Shown one piece after another: positions 1-8,944 of a DNA stretch of 64,000 nt. The position numbers and the translations under genes were made by a program. The stretch is from Methylobacterium soli (GTDB taxonomy: Bacteria > Pseudomonadota > Alphaproteobacteria > Rhizobiales > Beijerinckiaceae). The stretch is taken from NCBI RefSeq assembly GCF_008806385.1, contig NZ_VZZK01000021.1, forward strand, positions 40,275-104,274, in the 5' to 3' direction. Below the pieces are notes generated by a model. It worked only from the letters and a program-made list of their open reading frames with translations. It did no database searches and was not told where the DNA came from. How positions within the stretch are numbered: position 1 is the first letter of the stretch; each line of letters begins with the position of its first letter.

Positions 1-1
1 G

Positions 2-406
2 GCCGTGGTGGTGACGAACCCGGAAGTCTCCTCGGTGCGCGATTCCGACCGCATCATCGGGCTGCTCGATTCCAAGACCATCAAGGCCGAGAAGGGCGAG
101 ACCCTCGAGAAGCACCTCATCCTCACCCGCTACGACACGGCGCGCGCCGCGCGCGGCGACATGCTCAAGGTCGAGGACGTGCTCGAGATCCTGTCGCTGC
201 CGCTGCTGGCGATCATCCCGGACAGCCAGGACGTGCTGCGCGCCTCGAATGTCGGCTGCCCGGTGACCCTGAACAGCCCGCTCTCGGCGCCGGCCCGGGC
301 CTACGCGGACGCCGTGCGCCGCCTGCAGGGCGAGGCGGTGCCGATGAGCGTGCCGACCGACCGCCGGTCCTTCCTCGACAAGTTCTTCACCCGGAGGGCC
401 GCATGA
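2..406 (+). CDS. minD: MinD, septum-site-determining ATPase (C-terminal part, gene begins before the window)
   Basis: Only the last 134 codons are present; the frame is open to the left edge. MinD is a membrane-bound ParA-family ATPase that recruits MinC to block Z-ring formation at the poles and is released from the membrane by MinE. The visible part starts in the conserved VVTNPEVSSVRDSDR stretch, continues through a GDMLKVEDVLEILSLPLLAI segment, and ends in a basic tail (FLDKFFTRRAA) where the membrane-targeting helix is expected. The stop overlaps the ATG of minE (ATGA), so the two are translationally coupled. The Walker A region lies outside the window. Identity is very secure because of sequence and the adjacent minE. 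Confidence 0.95.
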   Translation, partial: AVVVTNPEVSSVRDSDRIIGLLDSKTIKAEKGETLEKHLILTRYDTARAARGDMLKVEDVLEILSLPLLAIIPDSQDVLRASNVGCPVTLNSPLSAPARAYADAVRRLQGEAVPMSVPTDRRSFLDKFFTRRAA

Positions 407-669
407 ATCTCCTCAGCTTCCTCAAGGTTCGCCAGACCGCGCCGCAGGCCCGCGAACGCCTGCAACTGATCATCGCCCACGAGCGCGCGGAGGTCGGTCG
501 CTCGCAGCTGGTCGATCTCCTGCGCGAGGAGATCCTGGCGGTCATCGCCAAGCACATCGCGATCGACCGCGACAAGGTGCAGATCCGGGTCGAGCAGGGG
601 CAGGAAGTCTCGACCCTCGATCTCGATATCGAGCTTCCGGGCAGCTTCCACCAGAAGAAAGCCGCCTGA
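403..669 (+). CDS. minE: MinE, cell division topological specificity factor
   Basis: An 88-residue protein, the normal MinE length. MinE stimulates MinD ATPase and drives pole-to-pole oscillation so that MinC-MinD inhibits division only at the poles. The N-terminal MNLLSFLK is the amphipathic membrane-binding helix. The segment with RERLQLIIAHER is the MinD-contact helix/beta region, and the C-terminal half (residues about 35-80) is the dimeric topological specificity domain ending in LDLDIELPG. The ATG overlaps the minD stop by four bases, giving a minD-minE operon. No minC is visible to the right; it may lie upstream of minD. Confidence 0.96.
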   Translation: MNLLSFLKVRQTAPQARERLQLIIAHERAEVGRSQLVDLLREEILAVIAKHIAIDRDKVQIRVEQGQEVSTLDLDIELPGSFHQKKAA

Positions 670-773
670 GGCCGTCTCGGGCGGGCCGGGCCCGACCCGC
701 CGGAATCTTCGAATCCCGGGGCGGGCTCGCGCCCGCCCGGCCCGCGCCCCAGTTCAGGCTCAAAGGTCTGGCT

Positions 774-1937
774 GTGTCGAGTCGCGCGCTCGGAAGCGTC
801 GCCCCAGCGCGTGCGGATGGCCCCGCCATCCGGTTCATCTCGCCCCGGCCTCCGGTCCAGTCGCCTGAGGCAGAGCCGCAGCGCGGAGAGATCGCCTTGT
901 TCCCACGTCTCAACCGGCGGCTCTCGCGCCGGGCCGTCCGGCAGGTCTCCTCGGGCGTCACCAAGCTCCTGAAATCCGCCGCCAAGCTCAGCGAGACCGC
1001 GGCGCGCACGGGCGGCACCGTCATGCGCCAGGCCCGGACCGGCGGGCGCGCCCCCGCGGAGGAGCCGGTGAGCCGGCCCTCGGGCCAGTTCGTCGACGTG
1101 GACGGGCTGCAGGTCCACTACATCGCGCGGGGCCGGGGCCGCCCGGTCGTCCTGATCCACGGCAACGGCACGATGGCGGAGGATTTCGTCATCTGCGGCC
1201 TCGTCGATCAGCTGGCCAAGCGCTACCGGGTGATCGCCATCGACCGTCCGGGCTTCGGGCACACGGACCGGCCGCGCCACCGCCTCTGGACCGCCGCCGC
1301 CCAGGCCCGCCTCGTCCACCGGACGCTGGAATGCCTCAACGTCGAGCGGCCCGTCATCGTGGGCCATTCCTGGGGCACCATCGTGTCCCTCGCCCTCGCG
1401 GTCCAGCCCGGGCGGGAATTGCGGGGCCTGGTGCTCCTCTCCGGCTATTATTACCGCTCCCGGCGCGCCGACGTGGCGATGATCGCGCCCCTCGCGGTTC
1501 CGGGCGTCGGCGACGCGGCCCGCTCCCTGATGCCGGCCGCCCTCGGGCACCTCCTCGCCCCGCAGGTCTTCCGGCACGTGTTCAAGCCGCAGCCGATCCC
1601 GGCTCGCTTCAAGGCCCGATTCCCGGTCGGGCTCTCGATCCACCCGACGCAGGCGCGGGCGAGCGCGGAGGACACCGCGAGCATGAACGCGGCCGCAGCC
1701 CATCTCCAGCCGCATTACGCGAAGCTCCGGCTCCCCACCGCGATCCTGACCGGCGATGCGGACGCGATCGTCGAGCCGGCGGCGCAATCCTGCCGCCTGC
1801 ACGAGGAGATCGCCGGAAGCAGCCTGACGGTGCTGCCCGGCCTCGGCCACATGATCCACTACGCCGCCAAAGGCCGGATCGTCCGGGCCGTCGACGACAT
1901 CATGGACCTGGCGAACAAGAACCTGCGCTGGGCGTGA
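774..1937 (+). CDS. alpha/beta hydrolase fold protein
   Basis: Soluble alpha/beta hydrolase of unknown substrate. The core starts near residue 105 with a VDGLQVHYIARGRG entry strand, then an oxyanion-hole region HGNGTMAED, the nucleophile elbow GHSWGT (Ser), an acidic strand end TGDADAIVEP and the catalytic His in LGHMIHY. The first ~100 residues are basic and low-complexity. The frame opens with GTG at 774. A TTG at 897 preceded by GGAGAG is an equally good start, and ATG at 1023 is a third. It is clearly paralogous to the hydrolase at 4045-5259: both share the GYYY motif after the nucleophile strand and the same order of blocks. It stands alone downstream of minE. Confidence 0.8.
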   Translation: MSSRALGSVAPARADGPAIRFISPRPPVQSPEAEPQRGEIALFPRLNRRLSRRAVRQVSSGVTKLLKSAAKLSETAARTGGTVMRQARTGGRAPAEEPVSRPSGQFVDVDGLQVHYIARGRGRPVVLIHGNGTMAEDFVICGLVDQLAKRYRVIAIDRPGFGHTDRPRHRLWTAAAQARLVHRTLECLNVERPVIVGHSWGTIVSLALAVQPGRELRGLVLLSGYYYRSRRADVAMIAPLAVPGVGDAARSLMPAALGHLLAPQVFRHVFKPQPIPARFKARFPVGLSIHPTQARASAEDTASMNAAAAHLQPHYAKLRLPTAILTGDADAIVEPAAQSCRLHEEIAGSSLTVLPGLGHMIHYAAKGRIVRAVDDIMDLANKNLRWA

Positions 1938-2204
1938 TCCCGCGCCGCGCGGCCGGCGCTCCGTGATCCGCCGGGGTGGCGCGCCGCTTGGCGTGGCGAT
2001 GGCGGAGAGGTTCCGGCTCTTCGGCGCGCATCCCATGATCCCGGCATGAGCCGGGGGCGTGACACCCATGAACCGCGACGGGGCTGAAGCACGGGGAGCC
2101 TGTCATGGCGGCGCCGTCCGTTGTCGCGTGCGGCTCACGATGCGGACGGCACGCCGCCGCACCTGTTCCTACTGCCGCAAGCACGATCGCGGTGGTCTGG
2201 GGTC

Positions 2205-2438
2205 TCAGTGCTTCTCCTCGGCCGGGCTGTGCTTCTGGGGCTTGTGCCCGTCCTGACCCGGATTGTTGTGCTTGTGGTGGTCGCGGCTCTCCTGCTGCGA
2301 CGTGCTCCGGGGCTCGCGGGGCGGGTTCGTGCGGATCTTGGCCCCGCCGCCGGCCGGCACGTTGGGGCCTTCCTTGTGCTCGATGATGCGCACCTGCTGA
2401 TCGTGGGTCTTGTCGCCGTGAGGCTTTTCACCGGCCAT
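2205..2438 (-). CDS. small hydrophilic hypothetical protein
   Basis: A 77-residue, highly charged protein beginning MAGEKPHGDKTHDQQ and ending in a His/Pro/Lys-rich tail. It has no membrane segment and no cysteine. The ATG at 2438 was chosen because a GGGAG motif lies about eight bases upstream; the frame is open a little further. The composition (Gly, Pro, Gln, His, Lys) suggests an intrinsically disordered protein. Function unknown. It lies between a plus-strand hydrolase and the minus-strand NUDIX gene, about 80 bp downstream of the latter, so it could be cotranscribed. Confidence 0.6.
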   Translation of the reverse strand: MAGEKPHGDKTHDQQVRIIEHKEGPNVPAGGGAKIRTNPPREPRSTSQQESRDHHKHNNPGQDGHKPQKHSPAEEKH

Positions 2439-2520
2439 CGCGCATCTCCCGTGGATTCTCGAGACCAACCGGGGCGCGCCGCAGGCTGTTCCGGCTCGCG
2501 CGGCGCCGCCTCAGCGCGGG

Positions 2521-3090
2521 TCACCCTGCGAACAGGTCGGGGTGCCTTGCGCGCAGGGCCAGCACGAGGGTCAGGGTCTTCAGGTCAGTCAGTCTCCCCT
2601 GATCGGCCATCTCGGCCAAGGCGGAGAGCGGCAGTTCCAGCACCTTGATGTTCTCGTGCTCGCCCTCGGCTCCGCCGCCCTTCGTCTCGCGGTCGGCCGC
2701 CCGGTAGGGTGCCAGGAACAGGTGGATCTGCTCGGTCGAGATGCCGGCGCAGGAGTAAGTCGTGCCGACAGGCTCCAGGTCGCGAAGCCGGATGCCGGCC
2801 TCTTCCAGCACCTCGCGGCGTGCATTCTCCTCCGGGCTGCCGTCGTCGATCAGGCCGGCGGGAGCTTCCATCTGGGTCTGCGCGCCGGCGACGTAGAGCG
2901 CCGGCACCCGCAGCTCCCGCACCAGCGTGGCGACCCGCCGCTCCGGATCGTAGGGCAGGATTCCGACGGAGTTGCCGTGGTCCTCGATCTCGCGCTCGGC
3001 TTCCGAGCCGTCGGCGAGCCGGACCTTGGCCAAACCGAACTTGCTCCAGCCCTCGTGGATGAAGCGCAGGCTCAGGATCTCGGCTTTCAT
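2521..3090 (-). CDS. NUDIX hydrolase (ADP-ribose / GDP-mannose pyrophosphatase type)
   Basis: A 189-residue cytosolic pyrophosphatase expected to cleave a nucleoside diphosphate linked to a sugar, with Mg2+. The full Nudix box is visible near residues 77-99: GLIDDGSPEENARREVLEEAG, matching G-x5-E-x7-REUxEExGU with its metal-binding glutamates. The preceding MEAPAG motif and the C-terminal LTDLKTLTLVLALRARHP block are typical of the NudF/NudK group, but the exact substrate cannot be read. The start at 3090 gives a compact domain without extension. A truncated piece of a related gene, keeping only this C-terminal block, lies at about 37.65-37.73 kb. Confidence 0.88.
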   Translation of the reverse strand: MKAEILSLRFIHEGWSKFGLAKVRLADGSEAEREIEDHGNSVGILPYDPERRVATLVRELRVPALYVAGAQTQMEAPAGLIDDGSPEENARREVLEEAGIRLRDLEPVGTTYSCAGISTEQIHLFLAPYRAADRETKGGGAEGEHENIKVLELPLSALAEMADQGRLTDLKTLTLVLALRARHPDLFAG

Positions 3091-3158
3091 GAAGACCTCG
3101 CGCGGCGATGCAGGGCCGGTAGGTGGAACCGAATGCGCGTGCGGGCGGCGCGAGCCCG

Positions 3159-3926
3159 TCAGGCCTGTTTGGGCTGGCCGTTCGACGCCGTGAGGCCGCC
3201 ATCGACCGGCAGGTTCACCCCGGTGACGAAGCGCGCATCGTGGCTGGCGAGGAACGCGATGACGTCGGCCACCTCCTCGGGCTCGGCGCCGCGCCCGAGG
3301 GGGATCCGGTCGGCGAATTTCTGCATGAGCTCCGCATCGTCCTTCATGTCCTCCGTCAGGTCCGTGAAGGTGAGGCTCGGGTTGACCGCGTTGACCCGCA
3401 CGCCCTTCTGGCCGAGCTCCAGCGCCAGCGAACGGGTCAGGTTCGTGACCGCCCCCTTGGCGGCGTTGTAGAAGCTCATGTTCCAGTCACCCCCGAGCCC
3501 TGAGACCGACGAGACGTTGACGATCGCGCCCCGGGCCTCGATGAGATGCGGCAGGGCGGCACGGGTGCAGAAGAAGACGCCGTCGACATCGACGGCCATC
3601 ACCTTGCGCCAATCCGCGACCGAGGCGTCCAGGAAGGGACCCGTCGGGGCGACGCCCGCATTGTTGACGAGCACGTCGAGCCTGCCGAAGCGCTGGATGG
3701 CGGCCGAGATCAGCGCCTCGGCGCTCGCCTGATCCGAGACATCGCCCGGCAGAACCAGGGTGCGCTGCGGATCGAGATCGGCCGCGATGCGGTCGAGCTT
3801 CTCGCGCGTGCGGCCGTTCAGCACCACGCGGGCGCCCTCGCGCGCGAAACGCCGCGCCGTCGCGGCTCCGATGCCGGAGCCCGAGCCCGTCACGATCACG
3901 ATCTTGTCGTCGAAGCGCGTCATCAT
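3159..3926 (-). CDS. SDR family NAD(P)-dependent oxidoreductase (classical, glucose dehydrogenase-like)
   Basis: A 255-residue classical short-chain dehydrogenase. The cofactor motif GSGSGIG is near residue 13, the structural NNAG near 87, and the catalytic Ser plus YNAAK near 150. The C-terminal GVNLPVDGG is the usual signature of the FabG/glucose-dehydrogenase-like subgroup. The ATG at 3926 (second ATG directly after) is preceded by GGGGAGGCGG, a strong ribosome site; the frame stays open upstream but without SDR similarity. The substrate is unknown. It lies just upstream, on the same strand, of the NUDIX gene. Confidence 0.9.
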   Translation of the reverse strand: MMTRFDDKIVIVTGSGSGIGAATARRFAREGARVVLNGRTREKLDRIAADLDPQRTLVLPGDVSDQASAEALISAAIQRFGRLDVLVNNAGVAPTGPFLDASVADWRKVMAVDVDGVFFCTRAALPHLIEARGAIVNVSSVSGLGGDWNMSFYNAAKGAVTNLTRSLALELGQKGVRVNAVNPSLTFTDLTEDMKDDAELMQKFADRIPLGRGAEPEEVADVIAFLASHDARFVTGVNLPVDGGLTASNGQPKQA

Positions 3927-4044
3927 CCGCCTCCCCTTGTTCTGCGCTGCCCGTCCGGGATCGCCCGCGACCGGCTTGAGGACCATTGCGGCCGCCGACG
4001 GCGCCGAAGACCGGGCCGGTCGCAGCGCTCGCCTCGTGGGAGGC

Positions 4045-5259
4045 GTGCCGCTCACCCATGCTCCCGCGTTCCGGTTCCGGTCGCGCTGTCGGCTGAGGCC
4101 GGCGCACCCTCGATCAACCCGGGGGCGGAGCCTTCGTTCTGCCGAGGGCATCGGCCGCGACACATTGCCGGCCAGCCAGCGCGCCGGCCGTCCCCTTGCC
4201 TCGGAGCCCGCCCACCGCGCAGGATCCGGCAATGTCCTGCCGCCGAGGCCCTCCCTGCACTCCACGGCGGTCGCCGGAATCCTGGGTTTGTCCGCGACCG
4301 CTCTCGTCGTCCGCGCCTGGGCGAGGCGGGCCGAGAGGGCCAATCCGCCCAGGGGCCGCTTCGTCGCGATCGACGGGGTGCGGCTCCATTACGTCGCGCG
4401 CGGTCGCGGGGAGCCCCTCGTCGTCTTCCACGGCAATGGGTGCCTGGCCGAGGAGGTCATCCTCAGCGGCTTCGTCGCGCTGGCCGCCGAGCGGTTCCGC
4501 GTCATCGTCTTCGACCGACCGGGTTACGGCCACAGCACGCGCCCGCGTCGCAGGGTCTGGACGCCCGCCGCGCAGGCCGACCTCCTGATCGGCGCGCTCG
4601 AACGGATCGGGGTGACGCGCTCGCTCGTTCTCGGTCATTCCTGGGGCGCGTTGGTGGCGATCGCGGCTGCCCTGCGCCACCCGGACGCCGTTCGCGGGCT
4701 CATCCTCGAAGGGGGCTACTACTACCCCTGTCCCCGCGCCGATGCCGTGCTCTTCTCCGGGCTGGCCCTCCCGGTTCTCGGCGACGCTCTGCGCCACACC
4801 GCCGCCCCGATTCTCGCGCGCCTGCTCTGGCCCGCGATGCTCCGCAGGCTGTTCAGTCCCGCGGGCATCGCCCCGTCATTCGCGCGGTTTCCCACATCCA
4901 TGGCCCTGCGCCCGTCGCAGCTTCGCGCGAGCGCGGACGAATCCGGCCTGATGATCCCGGGCGCCATGATCCTCCGGAGACACTATGCCGAACTCGGGAT
5001 GCCCGTGGCCATCATCGCGGGGGCCGGCGACAGGATGGTCGATCCCGCTGCCCAATCGGGTCGTCTCCACGGCGAGATCCGACAGAGCAGCCTGCGCCTC
5101 GTGGAGCATTGCGGCCACATGGTCCACCACACGGCGCCACGGCCGGTGATGGCCGCCCTGGACGAGGTGGCCCGGTCGGCCCGCCTGTCTCGAACGTCCG
5201 AAGCGTCTTTCCGGTCGAACCCTCGCGAGAGCGTCGATTTCGCTGCATCTCAGAGGTGA
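4045..5259 (+). CDS. alpha/beta hydrolase fold protein, probably membrane-anchored, paralogue of the 774-1937 protein
   Basis: The hydrolase core is clear: RFVAIDGVRLHYVARGRGE entry, HGNG oxyanion region, GHSWGA nucleophile elbow, acidic residue in AGDRMVDPAAQ and His in CGHMVHH. Before it lies a short hydrophobic run (AVAGILGLSATALVV) followed by positive residues, which looks like an N-terminal signal anchor. The start is uncertain: GTG at 4045 follows GGGAGGC closely, while TTG at 4288 or an unseen start would shorten the protein. The gene is divergent from the SDR gene. Substrate unknown. Confidence 0.7.
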   Translation: MPLTHAPAFRFRSRCRLRPAHPRSTRGRSLRSAEGIGRDTLPASQRAGRPLASEPAHRAGSGNVLPPRPSLHSTAVAGILGLSATALVVRAWARRAERANPPRGRFVAIDGVRLHYVARGRGEPLVVFHGNGCLAEEVILSGFVALAAERFRVIVFDRPGYGHSTRPRRRVWTPAAQADLLIGALERIGVTRSLVLGHSWGALVAIAAALRHPDAVRGLILEGGYYYPCPRADAVLFSGLALPVLGDALRHTAAPILARLLWPAMLRRLFSPAGIAPSFARFPTSMALRPSQLRASADESGLMIPGAMILRRHYAELGMPVAIIAGAGDRMVDPAAQSGRLHGEIRQSSLRLVEHCGHMVHHTAPRPVMAALDEVARSARLSRTSEASFRSNPRESVDFAASQR

Positions 5260-5401
5260 ATACGTCCGCTCTGATCGACGTTTCTGACGCCGGGCCAGCA
5301 TTGTGATGTGTTTGAGCCGCGGATTGGGTGCCGTGCATTGCGGCGCGCAGGACGAGGTGCTTCAAACCATCGTCCGCCCTGCCGGCGGTCGGGAGACGAC
5401 G

Positions 5402-6505
5402 ATGCAGAGAACATCGACGAAACGCCAAGTCCTGTTCAGCCTTGCTGCCGCCACGGCCGCCTCCACCCTGCCGGGCCTGCCGCTCATGACCGCTCGGGCG
5501 GCCGAACCTGCCCCATCCAAGCCCACGGGGAGGCCCATCGAGACCGAGAGTTTCCGCGTCCCGACGCAGGATCCCGGCATCGCGCTCTACGTCCGCAACA
5601 AGCGCGCGGCCGGCATGGGCGCATTTCCGGCCGAGAAGATCCTGCTCTACGTCCACGGAGCGACCTATCCGGCCTCGACCTCCTTCGACTTGCCCCTCAA
5701 CGGGCACTCGATGATGGATTACCTCGCGGGCCAGGGCTACGACGTCTATCTCGTCGACCTGCCGGGCTACGGCTTCTCCGACCGGCCGCCGCAGATGAGC
5801 GCGCCCGCGCAGGACAACGCGCCGTTCATGCGCACCCCCGACGCGGCGCGTGCCGTCGGGACCGCGGTCGACTTCATCCTCAAGCGCCGCAACGCCGACA
5901 AGCTCAACCTGATGGGCTGGTCGTGGGGAACCTCGACGATGGGGCTCTACACGACCGAAAACAACGACAAGGTGAACCGGCTGGTGCTCTACGCACCGCA
6001 ATGGCTCGCCAAGGCACCCCCGAATCTCGGCAATACCGGCCCGCTCGGCGCCTATCGCAGCGTCTCGCGGGAGAGCGCGAAGGATCGCTGGCTCAAGGGC
6101 GTGCCGGAGGACAAGAAGGCCGACCTGATCCCGGCGGGCTGGTTCGAGCAATGGGCGGATCAGACCTGGGCGACCGACCCGGTCGGCGCGGCGCAGAGCC
6201 CGCCCGTGCTACGGGCACCCAACGGCATCATCGCGGATTCGCAGGAATACTGGCAGGCCGGCAAGCCGCTCTACGACCCGGGCCTGATCCGGGTGCCGAC
6301 CCTGATCATCCACGCGGAGTGGGACGCCGACCTGCCGAGCTATCAGGCCCAGGAATACTTCACCAAGCTCACGAACGCGCCCTACAAGCGCTTCATCGAG
6401 CTTGGCGAGGGCACCCACACGGTGATCATGGAGAAGAACCGCATGCAGTTCTTCCGCGAGGTGGCGGCCTTCCTGAACGAGGTCGACCCGGTTGCGCTGA
6501 ACTAG
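5402..6505 (+). CDS. exported alpha/beta hydrolase
   Basis: A 367-residue hydrolase with an N-terminal export signal: TSTKRQVLFSLAAATAAS followed by a small-residue region and AAEP. The KR pair leaves open Tat rather than Sec export. The catalytic elements are an HG oxyanion region near residue 83, GWSWGTS (nucleophile Ser), an Asp in HAEWDADLP and His in GEGTHTVIM. The ATG at 5402 was chosen over the in-frame ATG at 5303 because GGGAG lies just upstream and the signal peptide then starts correctly. It is distinct in sequence from the two other hydrolases here. Likely an esterase or hydrolase in the periplasm; substrate unknown. Confidence 0.8.
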   Translation: MQRTSTKRQVLFSLAAATAASTLPGLPLMTARAAEPAPSKPTGRPIETESFRVPTQDPGIALYVRNKRAAGMGAFPAEKILLYVHGATYPASTSFDLPLNGHSMMDYLAGQGYDVYLVDLPGYGFSDRPPQMSAPAQDNAPFMRTPDAARAVGTAVDFILKRRNADKLNLMGWSWGTSTMGLYTTENNDKVNRLVLYAPQWLAKAPPNLGNTGPLGAYRSVSRESAKDRWLKGVPEDKKADLIPAGWFEQWADQTWATDPVGAAQSPPVLRAPNGIIADSQEYWQAGKPLYDPGLIRVPTLIIHAEWDADLPSYQAQEYFTKLTNAPYKRFIELGEGTHTVIMEKNRMQFFREVAAFLNEVDPVALN

Positions 6506-6544
6506 ACGCGTCCCGGGGCTTCCACGACGCGCGATCGGCGCCGG

Positions 6545-7420
6545 TCACCGCCTGCGGGGACGCAGGCGGAGGACGCGGCCGAACAGCCGGTCGAGCCAGC
6601 GCCGCGGCAGGAGACGGGCGAGGCCCTGCTCGATCACCAGATGCTTGGCTGGCGCGTAGCGGGCCTTCGGGCGGCGCGCGGTCAGCGCGGTCCAGATCGT
6701 TTCGGCGACCCGCGCCGGGGCGAGGCTGTGCCGGTGCCCCTGCTCGACCATGATGCTGACGCCGCGGTCGAAGGCCTCGCCGTAGGGCGTGCCGGCATAG
6801 CGCCCGAGCTGGGCCGCGCCCTTGTCCCAGATCGGCGTGTCGACGGGGGCGGGGCCGACGATGACCACGTCGATGCCGAAGAGCTGCAATTCGCGCCGGA
6901 GCGTCTCGGAGAAACCCTCGATGCCGTGCTTGGCGGCGATGTAGCCGGACAGGAAGGGCTGCCCGATCCGCCCGCCGATCGACGAGACCATCACGATCCG
7001 GCCGGGCGGCCCGGAGAGCGTCCGGTCGGCGCCGAGAAGGGGCGCGAAGGCCCGGGTCACCACGATGGTGCCGATCAGGTCCGTCTCGATCTGCTCGCGG
7101 ATCTCGGAGAGGGGCTGGAACAGGACGGGCCCCGGGATCGCGACGGCCGCGTTGTTGACGAGCCCCGAGAGCCGGCGGCCCGCCAGCGCGGCGCGCACGC
7201 GCTCCGCGCCGGCAAGCACGGTCGCTTCGTCGCGGATCTCGACCAGCAGGGGCGTGAAACGCTCGCCGAGTTCGGTGGACAGGGCCGCCGCATCGCCCTG
7301 CGTCCTGACGGTGCCGAAGACCTGGGCACCCCGGGCGATCGCGTGCCGTGCCGTCTCGCGGCCAATGCCGCTCGACACGCCCGTGATCACGATGGCCAAG
7401 GCGGGATCCGCGGATCTCAT
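6545..7420 (-). CDS. SDR family oxidoreductase
   Basis: A 291-residue short-chain dehydrogenase. The cofactor motif GVSSGIG is at about residues 14-20, a VNNAAV structural motif near 86, and catalytic Ser (VMVSSIGG) with YIAAK near 160. The C-terminal part is extended and basic (LLPRRWLDRLFGRVLRLRPRRR), as in retinol-dehydrogenase-like SDRs that associate with membranes. It converges with the exported hydrolase gene, leaving about 40 bp between the stops. Substrate unknown. Confidence 0.87.
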   Translation of the reverse strand: MRSADPALAIVITGVSSGIGRETARHAIARGAQVFGTVRTQGDAAALSTELGERFTPLLVEIRDEATVLAGAERVRAALAGRRLSGLVNNAAVAIPGPVLFQPLSEIREQIETDLIGTIVVTRAFAPLLGADRTLSGPPGRIVMVSSIGGRIGQPFLSGYIAAKHGIEGFSETLRRELQLFGIDVVIVGPAPVDTPIWDKGAAQLGRYAGTPYGEAFDRGVSIMVEQGHRHSLAPARVAETIWTALTARRPKARYAPAKHLVIEQGLARLLPRRWLDRLFGRVLRLRPRRR

Positions 7421-8146
7421 CGCGGGCGCCCGGCGCCGCGGGAGGATGGCGACGCCCGCATCCTCGCGCCCGGCGGGGCGGGGCAGGGCGGCGCGGGCCA
7501 GGGCGGCGCGGGATCGCGCTTGGGCGGACGGTCATTCGGGATGCGGAGGGGCATGGGACTCTTGCGCGGGTTCGTCCGCGACCAACGCGGCAGCGCCGCC
7601 TTCGTGCCGATCCTCTCCGGACCCCGAGCGCGCGCGGCCCGCATGACCCGAGCCGGCCTGACCGGCGCGGCCGCATCGCGGGCCGGCGGGCGGATCCCGA
7701 GATGGCGGATCGCTGGCTCCGGCGGATGTTGGCGCCCTGGTTCCGGCCCTGAACCGCTGCAGGGTGACCAAAGACGACAGGCTCGATAACCGGCTTCGTC
7801 GTCCCGAAAAAGCCGCCCCGAGGGGCGGCAGTCGATCTTGGGAAACAGCACCATCAAGGTGCCTGGCGACAATAATCAAAAAATCGAGGCCTGCAAATGT
7901 ATAATATAGAAGTATTTCAATAATGGCATGTGTGGCAATTTTTTCGCGACTGACGGAATTCATTTTGAGTAAAATCAATTCTAATCTGCGGACTCAGACA
8001 ATTTGCTGCGCCCGAATGAGTCCTGGTGACGCAATTATTCTGAAACGCCATGACACCGCAAAAATCCGTCTCCGCTTGGTCGTGATCATGTGTCGACTCG
8101 ATATTCCGATCAGGCGGTTAGGGCATTCAAAGTAAGACATAATTAT
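7421..8146. other. 725-bp region with no convincing gene; GC-rich left half, AT-rich right half
   Basis: The left part (to about 7800) is very GC-rich and holds an imperfect tandem of CAGGGCGGCGCGGG near 7485-7510. The part from about 7860 to 8146 is strikingly AT-rich compared with its surroundings and contains no open frame with recognisable similarity. A terminator on the minus strand separates the two halves. Because iolB ends at 8147, the AT-rich stretch would be a long 3' untranslated region of the iolC-iolB transcript or an unrecognised small RNA. Confidence 0.5.
7807..7829 (-). terminator. rho-independent terminator of the iolC-iolB transcript
   Basis: On the minus strand a perfect GC-rich hairpin (GCCGCCC, loop, GGGCGGC; 7812-7829) is followed by a run of five T (7811-7807). 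It lies about 320 bp beyond the iolB stop with no gene in between. Confidence 0.75.
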
Positions 8147-8944
8147 TCAGCCGTGGAGCAGCCAGGTATGCTCGGGCGCATTGTGGAATTTCCATGTTCG
8201 CCTGGGGCCGGCCATGACATTCAGGTAATAGAGATCGTAGCCGTGAATGGCCGCACATGGGTGGTAGCCTCGCGGCACCAGAGTGACGTCGCCATCCTCG
8301 ACCGCCATTGCGGTGTCGAGTGAGCGGTCGTCGGTGTAAATTCGCTGGAAGGCGAAGCCCTGCTTCGGATTGAGCCGAAAATAGTAGGTTTCCTCGAGCA
8401 GGGACTCGTTGGGCAGGGCGTCCCGGTCATGTTTGTGCGGCGGGTAGCTCGAGCTGTGGCCCGCTGGCGTGATCACTTCGACCACGAGCAGGCTATCGGC
8501 CTCGGCCTCCTCGGGCAGGATGTTGCGCACGTAGCGCAGGTTGCTGCCCGTGCCGCGGGACTCCTGCGCCACGTCGCCCGGCCGAATGCGTCGGGCCGGG
8601 CGGGAACCGGTGCGCCCCGGGGCCGTGCAGACCGCCAAGGTCACCGTGTCGTCGGCGACGAAGGTCCAACTGAGCCCGGCCGGAACATAGACCGAGTCCG
8701 GCGAGCCCTCGAAGGGAGATTGTCGCTCGCCGATCCGCGACAGGGCCTGCCCGTCGACCGCGACAGATCCGGTTCCCGCGACCAGGACCAGGCAGGTCTC
8801 CCGATCCGGGTCGTGTCCGTCGGCCCGGTCGCCCGGTGCCAGTTCATGAACCGCGAAGCCGACATGGCCCCACCCCGCGCTCGCCGGCGTGACATCGATG
8901 ACGCGACCGGGGCCCGGACGCGGCTTCACCAATAGTCTGGACAT
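8147..8944 (-). CDS. iolB: 5-deoxy-glucuronate isomerase IolB
   Basis: A 265-residue double-cupin enzyme converting 5-deoxy-D-glucuronate to 5-dehydro-2-deoxy-D-gluconate in myo-inositol catabolism. The metal-binding cupin motif is visible as YPPHKHDRD followed by E in LLEETYYF, and the C-terminal block YYLNVMAGPRRTWKFHNAPEH is characteristic of IolB. It follows iolC on the same strand after about 87 bp and is probably cotranscribed with it. The start at 8944 (ATG, MSRLLVKPR) matches family length. Its product is the substrate of the IolC kinase domain next to it. Confidence 0.95.
   Translation of the reverse strand: MSRLLVKPRPGPGRVIDVTPASAGWGHVGFAVHELAPGDRADGHDPDRETCLVLVAGTGSVAVDGQALSRIGERQSPFEGSPDSVYVPAGLSWTFVADDTVTLAVCTAPGRTGSRPARRIRPGDVAQESRGTGSNLRYVRNILPEEAEADSLLVVEVITPAGHSSSYPPHKHDRDALPNESLLEETYYFRLNPKQGFAFQRIYTDDRSLDTAMAVEDGDVTLVPRGYHPCAAIHGYDLYYLNVMAGPRRTWKFHNAPEHTWLLHG

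Noticed and set aside
387..2069. A 560-residue minus-strand open frame
   Set aside because: Antisense to minE and the first hydrolase; Arg-rich, without domain structure.
7485..7512. Short tandem repeat of CAGGGCGGCGCGGG
   Set aside because: Two imperfect units in extremely GC-rich DNA; expected by chance.
7553..7790. Short frame MGLLRGFVRDQRGSAAF resembling the start of a TadE/TadG-like pilus protein
   Set aside because: No transmembrane segment follows and the frame runs into low-complexity sequence; too weak for a gene or pseudogene call.
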